DNA of 64,000 bases from an uncultured Pseudoxanthomonas sp. (GCA_946479745.1 CAMLGZ010000003.1:1-64000), one strand, 5' to 3'. Numbered from the stretch's first letter, positions 16,331 to 25,827 are shown. The notes: a model not told the origin generated them from the sequence alone. Numbers and translations: made by a program.

Positions 16331-17236
16331 GCGACGCAGATCGCGCCGATCGACTTGCGGCGCCAGCACGTGCACCAGTTCCAGCGCGTAGTCGCGCAGC
16401 ACGCGCTCGCGCGGCAGCACCGCCCAGGCGATGCATTCGTTGATGGCCGACGGCGCGGCCCAGGCGCGCAAATCGGTATCGGCGGAAGTCACCGCCATTT
16501 CCGCCAGCAGGCCCACGCCCATGCCGGCGCGCACGTAAGTCTTGATGAGGTCGGCATCCAGCGCAGTCAGCGCGATGCTGGGTTGCAGGCCGACGCTGGC
16601 GAAAGCGCGTTGCAGCGACGACTCCGGCCGCGTCGAGGATTCGTAGCTGATCAGCGGCTGGGTGGCCAGGTCGGCCATGCTGGGAACGGCATCGCCCTTA
16701 TCCAGCGCATGGCCGCGCGGCACCAGCACCAGCCGCCGCCAACGGTACAACGGCACGGCGATGCCGGCCTGCGGCTCATCGCCGGCGGTGCTGATGATGG
16801 CGATGTCCGCATCGCCTTCGCTCAGCAGATCCAGCGCGGCGCTTTCGCCGGCCTGCTGCAGGTGCACGCTGACCTGCGGGTAGGCGCGCTTGATCAGGCC
16901 GATGGCCGGCGGCAGCACGAAGCGCGCCTGGGTGTGGGTGGTGGCCAGGATCAGCTGGCCCTGGCTTTCGCGGCGCTGGTTGGCCGAATAGGTGCGGATG
17001 TTGTTGGCTTCGGCCAGTACCGCGCGTGCGCGCAGGATGACTTCGCCGCCGGCCGGCGTGACCGCTTCCAGGCTGCGGCCCTTGCGCACGAACAACAGAA
17101 AGCCCAACTCGTCCTCCAGCTGCTTGAGCTGCTTGGACAGGCCTGGCTGGGTGGCGTGCACACGCGCGGCGGCCAGGGTGATGTTGAGGTCGGCGTCGGC
17201 GATGGCCACCAGGTAGCGGAGTTGGGTCAACGTCAT
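16253..17236 (-). CDS. cysB: LysR-family transcriptional activator of cysteine biosynthesis
   Basis: 327 residues from ATG at 17236 ([20 protein letters not shown]), close to E. coli CysB. It has an N-terminal winged HTH ([20 protein letters not shown], about 24-43) and a LysR substrate-binding domain that in CysB senses O-acetylserine and N-acetylserine. Its position next to cysG and within the cys cluster supports CysB rather than another LysR protein. It is divergent from cysG, with ATAACC boxes between. Its 3' end is present in two extra copies to the left. Confidence 0.95.
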
Positions 17237-17405
17237 CGGCGGTCTCGAAGCCTGGCGGCTCCCGGGGCAAAAGGGCGGAAGAGTGAATGTAGAGGATTTC
17301 CAGCCCACATCTTATAACCGCCCGTCATATGCAGCGGGCGGCAAGTCATTTCCTGCTGCATATAACCGGGGGTTAGGGTCATCAGCCATCCTTGATGCCG
17401 CTGCC
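17237..17405. promoter_or_regulatory. cysB/cysG divergent control region with candidate CysB boxes
   Basis: ATAACC occurs at 17314-17319 and 17362-17367; the second lies in TAACCGGGGGTTA (17363-17375), a near-perfect palindrome. The same word occurs in the cysD/cysJ gap. This would allow CysB to control cysG-cysK and itself. No clear Shine-Dalgarno precedes the cysG GTG, so a short or leaderless transcript is possible. Confidence 0.5.
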
Positions 17406-18878
17406 GTGACCGCTTCCCTGTTCCCCCTGTTCGCCGACCTGCGCAACCGGACCGTCCTGGTAGTAGGCGGGGGCGCGGTGGCCGAACGTAAAGTGGAAGC
17501 GTTGCTGCAGGCCGGCGCCTTGCCGCAGATGGGTTCGCTGGAGTTGAATCAGGGACTCCGCCACTTGCTAGAGGCCGGCCGCATCCGCTGGCTTGCCGGT
17601 GCGTTCCGCGAGGAATGGCTGGACGAGGCCTGGCTGGTGATCGCTGCAACCGACGACAGCGCGGTCAACCGGAAGGTCTACGACGCAGCCACTGCGCGCC
17701 GGATCCTGGCCAATGTGGTCGATGATGCGGAACTGTGCAGCTTCCATTCGCCCGCCGTGGTGCAGCGCGGTCTGCTGCAGGTGGCGATCTCCAGCGGCGG
17801 CGGCGCGCCGATGCTGGTGCGGCATGTCCGTCGCCAGCTTGAAACCCTGCTGGACGATTCACTGGGCACGCTGGCCGAATTGCTGACCCGCCAACGCGAG
17901 GCCATCCGCGCGCGCTTTCCCGATATGGGCCTGCGCCGACGTTTCTTCGACCGGCTGCTGACCGGTCCGTTGCCGCGGTTGCTGCGACAGCGGTTGGACG
18001 CCACCCAGGCCGACGCTTATCTGCGCGAGTTGCTGGAAAAAGAAAAGCCGGAGCAACCGGTCGGCTCGGTGGTGCTGGTCGGCGCAGGCCCCGGCGATCC
18101 CGGTCTGGTCACGCTGAACGCCCTGCGCGCGATGAACGAGGCTGATGTGATCCTGCACGACCGTCTGGTCAGCGCCGAAGTGCTGCGTCTGGCCCGCCGC
18201 GACGCCGTCCGCATCGAAGTGGGCAAGTCCGCCGGCGGCCACAGCATGAGCCAGGACCAGATCCACGCGCTGATGCTGGAGCATGCACAACAAGGCAAGC
18301 GCGTGGTGCGGCTGAAGGGAGGCGACCCGTTCGTGTTCGGCCGGGGCGGCGAGGAACTCGAATTCCTGCGCGCCCACGACGTTCCCTTCGAAGTGATCCC
18401 CGGCATCACCGCCGCCGTTGCCTGCGCGGCCTACGCAGGTATTCCGCTGACCCATCGCGACCACGCGCAATCGCTGCGCCTGGTCACCGCGCATTGCAAG
18501 GATTCGTCGGACACCCTGGACTGGAGCACGCTGGTCCGGGAAAAGCAGACCCTGGCGGTCTATATGGGCGTGGCGGGGCTGGAAAAGGTGCGCGAACGGC
18601 TGCTGTTGGCCGGTGCCGCCCCTCACCTGCCGTTTGCCTTGGTTGAGAACGGTTCGCGGCCGCAGCAACGGGTGGTCACCGGCACCCTGGCGTCGCTTCC
18701 GGAAAGCGCACGCCATCATCGCGTGCAATCGCCCGCGCTGCTGATCCTGGGCGAAGTGGCCGCACTCGCGGACTCGCTGCACTGGTTCGGTGCCGCGCCC
18801 GTGGGCACGCCAGGACCGCTCGCGAATTCGCAACATTCCGACAACCTGGGCGCGCCTACACTCCCGCAGGCCGCCTGA
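17406..18878 (+). CDS. cysG: Siroheme synthase (uroporphyrinogen-III methyltransferase / precorrin-2 dehydrogenase / ferrochelatase)
   Basis: Trifunctional enzyme making siroheme, the CysI cofactor. GTG 17406 ([23 protein letters not shown]) fits the family N-terminus and gives 490 residues. The N-terminal CysG-B half has the NAD site [17 protein letters not shown] and SSGGGAP. The C-terminal CysG-A half has [28 protein letters not shown] and GIPLTHRD of the SUMT family. A C-terminal extension of about 30 residues is rich in G, P and N and has no counterpart in E. coli. It lies 21 bp before cysK. Confidence 0.95.
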   Translation: MTASLFPLFADLRNRTVLVVGGGAVAERKVEALLQAGALPQMGSLELNQGLRHLLEAGRIRWLAGAFREEWLDEAWLVIAATDDSAVNRKVYDAATARRILANVVDDAELCSFHSPAVVQRGLLQVAISSGGGAPMLVRHVRRQLETLLDDSLGTLAELLTRQREAIRARFPDMGLRRRFFDRLLTGPLPRLLRQRLDATQADAYLRELLEKEKPEQPVGSVVLVGAGPGDPGLVTLNALRAMNEADVILHDRLVSAEVLRLARRDAVRIEVGKSAGGHSMSQDQIHALMLEHAQQGKRVVRLKGGDPFVFGRGGEELEFLRAHDVPFEVIPGITAAVACAAYAGIPLTHRDHAQSLRLVTAHCKDSSDTLDWSTLVREKQTLAVYMGVAGLEKVRERLLLAGAAPHLPFALVENGSRPQQRVVTGTLASLPESARHHRVQSPALLILGEVAALADSLHWFGAAPVGTPGPLANSQHSDNLGAPTLPQAA

Positions 18879-18899
18879 CGCTTTCTTACGGAGAACCCC

Positions 18900-19859
18900 A
18901 TGGCAATCTACGACAGTATCCTCGACACCATCGGCCGCACCCCGGTGGTCAAGCTGCACCATGTAGCGCCCAAGCACGTCACCCTCTATGCGAAGGTGGA
19001 GTCGTTCAACCCCGGCGGCTCGGTCAAGGATCGCTTGGCGCTGGCCATCGTGCTGGACGCCGAAGCCAAGGGCCTGCTCAAGCCCGGCGACACCATTGTG
19101 GAAGCGACTTCCGGCAACACCGGCGTGGCGCTGGCGATGGTCGCCGCGGCGCGCGGCTACAAGTTCGTGGCGACGATGGCGGAAACCTTCTCCATCGAAC
19201 GCCGCAAGCTGATGCGCGCCTACGGCGCCAAAGTGATCCTGACCCCCGCCGCCGAACGCGGCAGCGGCATGGTGCGGCGCGCGGAAGAACTCGCCGCCAA
19301 GCACGGCTGGTTCCTGGCGCGGCAGTTCGCCAACCCCGCCAATCCCGCCTATCACCGCCAGACCACGGCGGCCGAAATCCTGCGCGATTTCGCCGGCTTG
19401 CGGCTGGACCATTTCGTCACCGGCTGGGGCACCGGCGGCACGCTGACCGGCGTGGGCGAAGTGCTGAAAGTCGCGCGCCCTGAAGTGAAGATCACTGCCG
19501 CCGAACCCGCCGTCGCCTCGCTGCTGCGCGGCAACGAATGGTCGCCGCACAAGATCCAGGGCTGGACGCCGGATTTCGTGCCGGAAGTGTTGAACCGCGA
19601 AGTCGCCGATCAGATTCTGCCCATTACGGACGTCGACGCTATCGCCACTTCGCGCCGTCTGGCTGCGGAGGAAGGCATCTTCGTCGGCATTTCCGCCGGC
19701 GCGACCGTGGCCGCGGCATTGCAGGTGGCCGAAACCGCGACTGAAGGCTCGGTGCTGCTGGCCATGTTGCCCGATACCGGCGAGCGCTATTTCTCCACGC
19801 CGTTGTTCGAAGGGGTCAACGAAGGCTCCGACGACGAGTGGCTGGCCGGGCTGCCATAG
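18900..19859 (+). CDS. cysK: Cysteine synthase A (O-acetylserine sulfhydrylase)
   Basis: PLP enzyme joining sulfide to O-acetyl-L-serine to give cysteine. The protein has 319 residues. The PLP lysine is K43 in SFNPGGSVKDR; TSGNTG and GTGGTLTG bind substrate and PLP phosphate. ATG 18900 is preceded by GGAG. It is the last step of the pathway encoded around it and is probably co-transcribed with cysG. CysK and CysM are hard to separate by eye; length and motifs favour CysK. Confidence 0.92.
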   Translation: MAIYDSILDTIGRTPVVKLHHVAPKHVTLYAKVESFNPGGSVKDRLALAIVLDAEAKGLLKPGDTIVEATSGNTGVALAMVAAARGYKFVATMAETFSIERRKLMRAYGAKVILTPAAERGSGMVRRAEELAAKHGWFLARQFANPANPAYHRQTTAAEILRDFAGLRLDHFVTGWGTGGTLTGVGEVLKVARPEVKITAAEPAVASLLRGNEWSPHKIQGWTPDFVPEVLNREVADQILPITDVDAIATSRRLAAEEGIFVGISAGATVAAALQVAETATEGSVLLAMLPDTGERYFSTPLFEGVNEGSDDEWLAGLP

Positions 19860-19861
19860 CC

Positions 19862-19996
19862 GTAGGGTGGGCCTTGGCCCACCATTGCCACGCACGAATC
19901 TCGCCTTGGCACGTAGCGAAATGTGGCTACAAGGCGTTTTTCGATCAGGCAGCAGTGAATAGACGGATGGCAATGGTGGGCCAAGGCCCACCCTAC
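19862..19996. repeat. GTAGGGTGGGCC inverted repeat between convergent genes
   Basis: Perfect 29-bp arms (19862-19890 and 19968-19996) separated by 77 bp. It lies between the convergent cysK and the 19993-20604 gene, whose TAG stop is inside the right arm. It may act as a bidirectional terminator-like hairpin. Confidence 0.82.
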
Positions 19997-20604
19997 ATTC
20001 GCGCGTACCAGAAATAACCGGCCGCGATAACGACCAATAAAGCCAAAGCCCACAACCAACCATACCGGTTGGTTTCACGACTGACCGTATGGGCGCCACG
20101 CGCCGTGCCTGCTGCATACGGAGCCGACTCTTTGGCCTGCCGAACCAGATTCATCGCCACCTTCAGGTCGCCGCGCTCCATCGCCACCAGGGCGGCTTCC
20201 GGCAATTTCATACCGTGCTTGCGGGCAATGCCTTCCAACTTGGCGCGCATCGCCTCGTCGCGCGCAGGCGTCTGCCCATCGCGATACTGCTCCACCAGAT
20301 CTTTGGCTTCCTTCAAGCCGAGCCCGGTGGCGGCACGGACGATCTTGATCGCCTCGATCAACTGGCCGCGCGATAGCGCTGCCAGCGCTTCCGCCGGCAA
20401 GCCATCGAAAGATGCAGTGGCGACCGCCACAGGCGGATCGATGGGAAAGCGTTGTTTGCCGGACGCGAAAGCATCCGTCGCCTCCATCGCTCCACGCAGG
20501 TCCACGCCATGATTGGCTGCGCGCACCAGCTTGATCGCTTCGATGCGCAGTCCCTTGGCCAGGGCGGCGGCCGCTTCGGCGGGAATGCGTATTTCACGGG
20601 ACAT
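19993..20604 (-). CDS. Ribosomal L7/L12 C-terminal-domain-like repeat protein with a membrane anchor
   Basis: 203 residues from ATG at 20604; a GTG further upstream is possible. Three copies of a helical motif resembling the L7/L12 C-terminal domain (xEAIKxVRxATGLGLKEAKxLVE) lie at about 7-46, 69-107 and 134-158. The middle copy is the best match and the others are degenerate. A hydrophobic helix (182-200) at the extreme C-terminus suggests a tail anchor with the domains in the cytoplasm. Function is unknown; the L7/L12 CTD normally contacts translation factors, but that role is not shown here. Confidence 0.75.
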   Translation of the reverse strand: MSREIRIPAEAAAALAKGLRIEAIKLVRAANHGVDLRGAMEATDAFASGKQRFPIDPPVAVATASFDGLPAEALAALSRGQLIEAIKIVRAATGLGLKEAKDLVEQYRDGQTPARDEAMRAKLEGIARKHGMKLPEAALVAMERGDLKVAMNLVRQAKESAPYAAGTARGAHTVSRETNRYGWLWALALLVVIAAGYFWYARM

Positions 20605-20655
20605 GGGCAGGCATCGACTTAAGGGTGCCGACACCATAGCGCATCGACGCCGGCC

Positions 20656-21042
20656 TTAGGCTTCGTACAACTCCAATGGCAGCCCATCGGGATCTGCGAA
20701 GAAGGTGAAGTGCTTGCCGGTGTATTCGTCGATGCGAACCGGTTCCACTTCGATGGACTGGTCCCGCAGATGTTCAATCGCCTGCCCGATATCGGGCACC
20801 GCGAAAGCCAGATGCCTGAGACCGCAGGCTTCCGGGCGCGAGACGCGCGGCGGTGGCGCCGGGAACGAGAACAGTTCGATCTGTACGCCGTCGGAGACGT
20901 GGAGATCGAGCTTCCATGAATCGCGTTCTTCGCGGTAGGCCTCGGCCAGAACCTTCAGGCCCAGCACTTCGGTGTAGAAGTGTTTGGAGCGCGCGTAGTC
21001 GGACGCGATGATGGCGATGTGGTGGATGCCTGAAATTTGCAT
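20656..21042 (-). CDS. VOC-family protein, YaeR-like (glyoxalase/dioxygenase superfamily)
   Basis: 128 residues from ATG at 21042 (MQISGIHHIAIIASDY). Two betaalphabetabetabeta modules of the vicinal-oxygen-chelate fold are visible, with candidate metal ligands in the HHIAI, LRHLAFAVPD and LPLELYE motifs. The short single-chain form resembles E. coli YaeR, which has no firmly known substrate. It runs in the same direction as the 19993-20604 gene, 51 bp upstream of it, so co-transcription is possible. Confidence 0.83.
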   Translation of the reverse strand: MQISGIHHIAIIASDYARSKHFYTEVLGLKVLAEAYREERDSWKLDLHVSDGVQIELFSFPAPPPRVSRPEACGLRHLAFAVPDIGQAIEHLRDQSIEVEPVRIDEYTGKHFTFFADPDGLPLELYEA

Positions 21043-21062
21043 GATTGTAGTTCTCAATGGAA

Positions 21063-21085
21063 AACGCCGGCGCAAGGCCGGCGTT
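21063..21085 (-). terminator. Terminator-like hairpin between aldolase and VOC gene
   Basis: AACGCCGGC (21063-21071) pairs with GCCGGCGTT (21077-21085). On the minus strand the stem ends in GTTTTCC, a short U-tract. It would end leftward transcripts from the aldolase gene 256 bp upstream, before the VOC gene begins at 21042. Confidence 0.5.
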
Positions 21086-21090
21086 CTGGT

Positions 21091-21320
21091 CCCTTCTCCC
21101 CGCGGGAGAAGAGCCTGCCCCGTACTTGATACGGGGTGCCCCGAAGGGGCGGACGCTGCGAAGCAAGCACCCTTGGGGTGTGAGGATACGTCGGAAGCCA
21201 GTCCGCAAAACAAACCGGAAGGGTGCAACAGGCGCGCTCCGCTTCTGTCACTGAATTGATTGTTCGCCTGCACTATTCCGCCGTACCCTCACCCCAACCC
21301 CTCTCCCGCAGGAGAGGGGC
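21091..21320. repeat. Dispersed repeat blocks in the VOC/aldolase gap
   Basis: CCCTTCTCCCCGCGGGAGAAG, then GCCTGCCCCGTACTTGATACGGGG, then a CGAAGGGGCGGA block; the same series occurs at 25662-25735 and, inverted, at 7690-7770. A CCTCTCCCGCAGGAGAGGGG hairpin follows at about 21298-21320. No gene is visible in this gap of about 300 bp. Confidence 0.7.
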
Positions 21321-21340
21321 TCAAGCGCAGGTGCGGTGGC

Positions 21341-22345
21341 TCAGCCTTCCCACTTACCCAAAGCAGCCAGGCCATTGTCCTTCGCACGCGCATGCACAAT
21401 CGTCTGCGCTTTGGCGAAGTTGCCCACCAGATCCTGCGACCACAGCTTCAATGCCGCCGACTGCATGGCGCGGCCGTAGGAGAACGACAGCGGCCACGGC
21501 AGATTGCCCAAGCGGTTCATCGCATCCAGATGCGCGGTGGCGTCTTCGTCGCTCTGGCCGCCAGACAGGAACACGATGCCCGGCAGGATCGCCGGCACGG
21601 TGCTCTTCAGGCACATGACCGTAGCTTCTGCGACTTCGTCGATGCTGGCCTGTTCGTCGCTGTTCTTGCCGGCCACCACCATCGATGCCTTCAGGATCGT
21701 GCCTTCCAGCATCACGTTCTGTTCGTACAGCGCGCCGAACAACGCGCGCAACGTGGCTTCGGTCACTTCGTAGCAGGTCTCGATGTCGTGGTCGCCGTCC
21801 ATCAGCACTTCCGGCTCCACCATCGGCACCAGACCGGCTTCCTGGCACAGCGCCGCATAGCGGGCCAGCGCGTGCGCGTTGGCTTCGATGCAGGTGCCGG
21901 AGGGAATGTCGTCGCCGATGTTGATCACCGCGCGCCATTTGGCGAAACGCGCGCCGAGCGCGTAGTACTCCTTGAGGCGGTCGCGCAGGCCGTCGAGGCC
22001 TTCGGTCACCACTTCGCCCTGGCAGCCGGCCAGCGGATGGGTGCCCTTGTCGACCTTGATGCCGGGGATGATGCCATTGGCGGCCATGTACTTGGCGAAC
22101 GGCACGCCGTCCTTGGTGGACTGGCGCAGGGTTTCGTCGTACAGGATGGCGCCGGAAATGTGGTCGCTCAGCCTGGGCGTGGTCAACAGCATCTCGCGGT
22201 AGGCGCGGCGGTTTTCTTCGGTATTGGGAATGCCGACGCTCTCGAAGCGCTTGGCGATGGTGGCGGTGGATTCGTCGATCGCGATGATGCCCTTGCCCGC
22301 GGCGACCATGGCCTGGGCGGTTTCGGCAAGCTGTTCGATGCTCAT
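21341..22345 (-). CDS. fda: Class I fructose-bisphosphate aldolase
   Basis: Cleaves fructose-1,6-bisphosphate to DHAP and glyceraldehyde-3-phosphate through a lysine Schiff base, without metal. 334 residues of the eukaryote-like class I type: KGIIAIDESTATIAKRF near the N-terminus, MVEPEVLMDGDHD in the middle and the Schiff-base lysine in GTILKASMVV, followed by FLSGGQSDEDAT. It is unrelated in sequence to E. coli FbaA (class II). It is followed leftward by a terminator and lies downstream of pyk on the same strand. Confidence 0.95.
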   Translation of the reverse strand: MSIEQLAETAQAMVAAGKGIIAIDESTATIAKRFESVGIPNTEENRRAYREMLLTTPRLSDHISGAILYDETLRQSTKDGVPFAKYMAANGIIPGIKVDKGTHPLAGCQGEVVTEGLDGLRDRLKEYYALGARFAKWRAVINIGDDIPSGTCIEANAHALARYAALCQEAGLVPMVEPEVLMDGDHDIETCYEVTEATLRALFGALYEQNVMLEGTILKASMVVAGKNSDEQASIDEVAEATVMCLKSTVPAILPGIVFLSGGQSDEDATAHLDAMNRLGNLPWPLSFSYGRAMQSAALKLWSQDLVGNFAKAQTIVHARAKDNGLAALGKWEG

Positions 22346-22448
22346 GAGGTTCCTGGGGGCGCGGCTGGGAAAGGGGCCGAATTATAGCCCGGCGCCGGCG
22401 CCCTCCCCTTCACCCCGTACCCGCAAGCGGTTTCATCACGTCATTTCC

Positions 22449-22523
22449 CGTAGGAGCGCCCCATGGGCGCGAGCTTTTCAGGGTGTCTTGCGAAAGAGCT
22501 CGCGCCCATGGGGCGCTCCTACG
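22449..22523. repeat. GTAGGAGC-type palindrome between pyk and aldolase genes
   Basis: Perfect 27-bp arms (22449-22475 and 22497-22523), nearly identical to the copy at 4681-4755. It begins 13 bp beyond the pyk stop codon on the minus strand and lies in the intergenic mRNA if pyk and the aldolase gene are co-transcribed. Confidence 0.87.
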
Positions 22524-22535
22524 GATGGGGTGTTT

Positions 22536-24002
22536 CTACAATTCGCCCAATCCTTCGGCCTTGCCGTCCGCACCCAACTGCAGCAAGCGCAGCGTGTTGG
22601 TGGCGCCGTGCTGTTCCATGTGGTCGCCGCTGGTGAAGATTACGCGGTCGCCGGGAACCAGCCGGTTGAGGTCGCGCAGGATGCGCAGCGAATCGCGTGC
22701 GGCCTCGCGCGGGGCCAGGCCGCGGCTGTCGAAGGCGATGGGGAACACGTCGCGGATCATCGCCATCCTGCGGCGCGCGCCGTCGTGGCGCGAGAACGCG
22801 TAGATCGGAGCGCTGGAACGGAAACGAGACAGATAGCGCGCGGTGCCGCCCGATTCGGTCATGGCCACAATCGCGCGCACGCCGATGTGCTCGGACAGGA
22901 ACATGGTGGCCATGGCGATGGCCTGGTCGGCGCGTTCCAGGTTGCGCGGCGCCTTCTCGAAATCGGTATCCATCTGGAATTGTTTTTCCGCGCCCAGGCA
23001 GATGCGGGCCATCGCTTCCACCGCCTTGACCGGATAGGCGCCAGCGGCGGTCTCGGCCGACAGCATCACCGCGTCGGTGCCGTCGATGACCGAATTGGCC
23101 ACGTCCAGCACTTCGGCGCGCGTGGGGATGGGGCTTTCGACCATGGACTGCAGCATCTGCGTGGCGGTGATGACCACTTTGTTGCGCGCCAGCGATTCGC
23201 GGATGATCTTCTTCTGCAGGCCGGGCAGTTCGGCGTCGCCGATCTCAACGCCCAGGTCGCCGCGCGCCACCATCACCACGTCGCTCGCGTCGATGATCTC
23301 GGCCAGGTTCTCGATGGCTTCGGTGCGCTCGATTTTGGAAACCAGCGCTGCGTCGCAGCCGTGGCTCAGCGCGATGCGGCGCGCTTCGTTCATGTCCTCG
23401 GCATTGCGGCAGAACGACACGGCGATGAAGTCCACTCCGATCTTGGCGACGATGCCGATCAATTCCTTGTCGCGTTCGGTCAATGCGCCCAGCGACAGGC
23501 CGCCTCCCTGCTTGTTCAGCCCTTTGCGGTCGGACAGCATGCCGTCGTTCAACACGGTGTTGACGATACGCTCGCCTTCCACCGATTCCACGCGCAGCTG
23601 CATCAGGCCATCGTCCAGCAGCAGCACGTCGCCGGGCTGCACGTCGCCGGGCAGACCCAGATAGCTGACGCCGACCTGGTTGACGTCGCCCAAAGGCGCG
23701 TCGGTACTGGCGACCAGGTCGAAGCGGTCGCCGGTCTTCAGCCGGACTTTGCCTTCGGCGAATTTTTCGATTCGGATCTTGGGACCCGGAAGGTCGGCCA
23801 GGATGCCGACCTCGGCGCCTGCGCGTTGCGCGGCGGCGCGCACGGCCGCGGCGCGTTTGGCCTGGCCGGAAGGATCGCCGTGCGAGAAGTTGAGGCGCAC
23901 CACGTTGACGCCGGCACGGAACAATTCATCCAGCACGCCCGGCGGGTCGGTAGCCGGACCCAGGGTGGCGAGAATCTTGGTACGGCGTTGGCGATCGGTC
24001 AC
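22536..24002 (-). CDS. pyk: Pyruvate kinase
   Basis: Converts phosphoenolpyruvate and ADP to pyruvate and ATP. GTG at 24002 is chosen because GGGGAG lies 8 bp upstream (488 residues); an ATG 14 codons earlier is also open. The TKILATLGPA start, the MVARGDLGVEIG metal/substrate loop and DGTDAVMLSAETAAGAYP are all typical. A 12-bp palindrome lies about 140 bp upstream. It sits between pgk and the aldolase gene in a leftward glycolytic cluster. Confidence 0.95.
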   Translation of the reverse strand: MTDRQRRTKILATLGPATDPPGVLDELFRAGVNVVRLNFSHGDPSGQAKRAAAVRAAAQRAGAEVGILADLPGPKIRIEKFAEGKVRLKTGDRFDLVASTDAPLGDVNQVGVSYLGLPGDVQPGDVLLLDDGLMQLRVESVEGERIVNTVLNDGMLSDRKGLNKQGGGLSLGALTERDKELIGIVAKIGVDFIAVSFCRNAEDMNEARRIALSHGCDAALVSKIERTEAIENLAEIIDASDVVMVARGDLGVEIGDAELPGLQKKIIRESLARNKVVITATQMLQSMVESPIPTRAEVLDVANSVIDGTDAVMLSAETAAGAYPVKAVEAMARICLGAEKQFQMDTDFEKAPRNLERADQAIAMATMFLSEHIGVRAIVAMTESGGTARYLSRFRSSAPIYAFSRHDGARRRMAMIRDVFPIAFDSRGLAPREAARDSLRILRDLNRLVPGDRVIFTSGDHMEQHGATNTLRLLQLGADGKAEGLGEL

Positions 24003-24141
24003 AGCGGTCTCCCCTCTAGAGTGACGGGAAACTACCACATTCATGGGACCACTACGATGCCATTGGTTTGCCGCAGTGCAAAAAATAGGAAATTAACCTG
24101 TAAATCATTGGCTTGTCGGGACAAACTGGTACTGTATTGGT

Positions 24142-24153
24142 ATTGACGTCAAT
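24142..24153. promoter_or_regulatory. Palindrome ATTGACGTCAAT upstream of pyk
   Basis: A 12-bp perfect palindrome with a central CG, in an AT-rich stretch (about 24045-24170) that is the likely pyk promoter region. Central-CG palindromes are typical of LacI-family operators, but the regulator is not identified and no LacI-family gene is in the window. Confidence 0.35.
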
Positions 24154-24176
24154 CCCCAACATCACAGTTGAAGCAT

Positions 24177-24361
24177 CGTAGGTCGGGGCCACGCGCCCGA
24201 CACCACGGAATGCGGCGAATCAAGCGCGCTCTAGGGACCGACGCACGGCAGCCCGGCGATAGAGAAATTCCTAGCGCGATAAGATCCACGGGCGTCGGGG
24301 GCGTAGCCCCGACCTACGATCTGAGTTTGGCCACCAGACCGTCATCCCCGCGAAGGCGGGG
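24177..24361. repeat. Dispersed inverted repeats between pgk and pyk
   Basis: CGTAGGTCGGGGCCACG (from 24177) is matched in inverted form by GCGTAGCCCCGACCTACG (24301-24318), related to the hairpins at 7199 and 7485. A separate CCCCGCGAAGGCGGGG hairpin lies at 24346-24361. No gene is visible in 24045-24414. Confidence 0.7.
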
Positions 24362-24414
24362 ACCCAGCGACTTTGCTTTTACAGCTACTCGCGGCATCGC
24401 AGCAAAGTGCCAGC

Positions 24415-25590
24415 TCAGCCGCCGCGCGCTTCCAGCGCCGCTACCGCCGGCAACGTCTTGCCTTCCAGGAATTCCAGGAACGCACCGCCGCCGGTGGAGA
24501 TGTAGCTGACCTCATCGGCGATGCCGTATTTGTCTACCGCAGCCAGGGTGTCGCCGCCGCCAGCGATGGAGAACGCCCTGGACGCTGCAATGGCACGCGC
24601 CAGGGTCTCGGTGCCCTTGCCGAAGGCGTCGAATTCGAACACGCCCACCGGGCCGTTCCAGACCACGGTGCCGGCGTCGGCGATCATCCTGGCGTAGCGG
24701 GCGGCGGTATCCGGGCCGATGTCCAGGATCATGTCGTCGGCATCGACGTCGGCGACCTGTTTGACCGTGGCTGTCGCATCGGCCTTGAATTCGGGCGCGA
24801 CCACCACGTCGGTCGGCACCGGGATGTCGGCGCCGCGCGCCTTGGCATCGGCGATGATCTTGCGTGCGGTGCCGAGCAGATCGTTTTCGACCAGCGATTT
24901 GCCCACGCCGTGGCCTTCGGCGGCGATGAAGGTATTGGCGATGCCGCCGCCCACGATCAACTGATCGACCTTGCCGACCAGGTTCGACAGCAGTTCCAGC
25001 TTCGTCGATACCTTGCTGCCGGCCACGATGGCCAGCAACGGGCGCGCGGGCTTCTCCAGCGCGAGTGCCAGCGCATCCAGTTCCGCCATCAGCAGCGGGC
25101 CGCCCGCAGCCTGTTTCGCGAAACGGATCACACCATGAGTGGACGCCTGCGCGCGGTGCGCGGTACCGAAAGCATCCATGACGAAGACATCGCACAACGC
25201 CGCGTACTTCTTCGACAGCGCTTCATCGTCCTTGCCCTCGCCCACGTTCATGCGGCAGTTTTCCAGCAGCACGATCTTGCCGGGAGCCACGTCCACGCCT
25301 TCCACCCAATCCTTGACCAGCGGCACTTCGACGCCCAGCAGTTCCGACAGGCGCGCGGCGACCGGCGCCAGCGAGTCGGCTTCGCTCCACACGCCCTCCT
25401 TGGGACGGCCCAGGTGCGAAGCAACCATGACCGCAGCGCCTTTCTCCAGCGCCAGCTTCAAGGTGGGCAGCGAAGCGGTGATGCGCTGCTCCGAAGTGAT
25501 GCGGCCGGCTTCGATCGGCACATTGAGATCCTGGCGGATCAGCACGCGCTTGCCGGAGAGGTCGAGGTCGGTCATGCGGAGGATGGACAT
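24415..25590 (-). CDS. pgk: Phosphoglycerate kinase
   Basis: Interconverts 1,3-bisphosphoglycerate and 3-phosphoglycerate with ATP formation. 391 residues, the normal length. Motifs: [13 protein letters not shown] (substrate), [10 protein letters not shown], and at the C-terminus [13 protein letters not shown] and [13 protein letters not shown] for nucleotide binding. It runs left, upstream of pyk, as part of the gapA-pgk-pyk-aldolase series interrupted by the DUF2339/DUF3999 pair. Confidence 0.97.
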   Translation of the reverse strand: MSILRMTDLDLSGKRVLIRQDLNVPIEAGRITSEQRITASLPTLKLALEKGAAVMVASHLGRPKEGVWSEADSLAPVAARLSELLGVEVPLVKDWVEGVDVAPGKIVLLENCRMNVGEGKDDEALSKKYAALCDVFVMDAFGTAHRAQASTHGVIRFAKQAAGGPLLMAELDALALALEKPARPLLAIVAGSKVSTKLELLSNLVGKVDQLIVGGGIANTFIAAEGHGVGKSLVENDLLGTARKIIADAKARGADIPVPTDVVVAPEFKADATATVKQVADVDADDMILDIGPDTAARYARMIADAGTVVWNGPVGVFEFDAFGKGTETLARAIAASRAFSIAGGGDTLAAVDKYGIADEVSYISTGGGAFLEFLEGKTLPAVAALEARGG

Positions 25591-25662
25591 GATGGGGCTT
25601 ACCGATACGGAGACGAAGGCCTATTGTCCGGGCTTCAAGAGGTGACGGCAAACGGTCGGTTC

Positions 25663-25821
25663 CCTTCTCCCACCGGGAGAAGAGCCTGCCCCGTACTTGA
25701 TACGGGGTGGCGCGCAGCGACGGATGAGGGAGGGAGAATGACTTGCTACGGAAGGTTCAGTACAAACTGATTTCCCATTCCCTCATCCGCCCTTCGGGCA
25801 CCTTCTCCCGGTGGGAGAAGG
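25663..25821. repeat. Dispersed repeat with perfect 20-bp terminal inverted arms
   Basis: CCTTCTCCCACCGGGAGAAG (25663-25682) is exactly inverted at 25802-25821. Inside are the GCCTGCCCCGTACTTGATACGGGG block and CATCCGCCCTTCGGGCA, both seen at 7.7 kb and 21.1 kb. It fills the gap between pgk and the DUF3999 gene and may be a small non-coding mobile or recombining unit. Confidence 0.75.
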
Positions 25822-25827
25822 AAAAAG

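Noticed and set aside
17859..20117. A 752-codon open frame antisense to cysG and cysK
   Set aside because: It spans two clearly real genes and an inverted repeat; the translation is H/Q/G/R-rich without domains.
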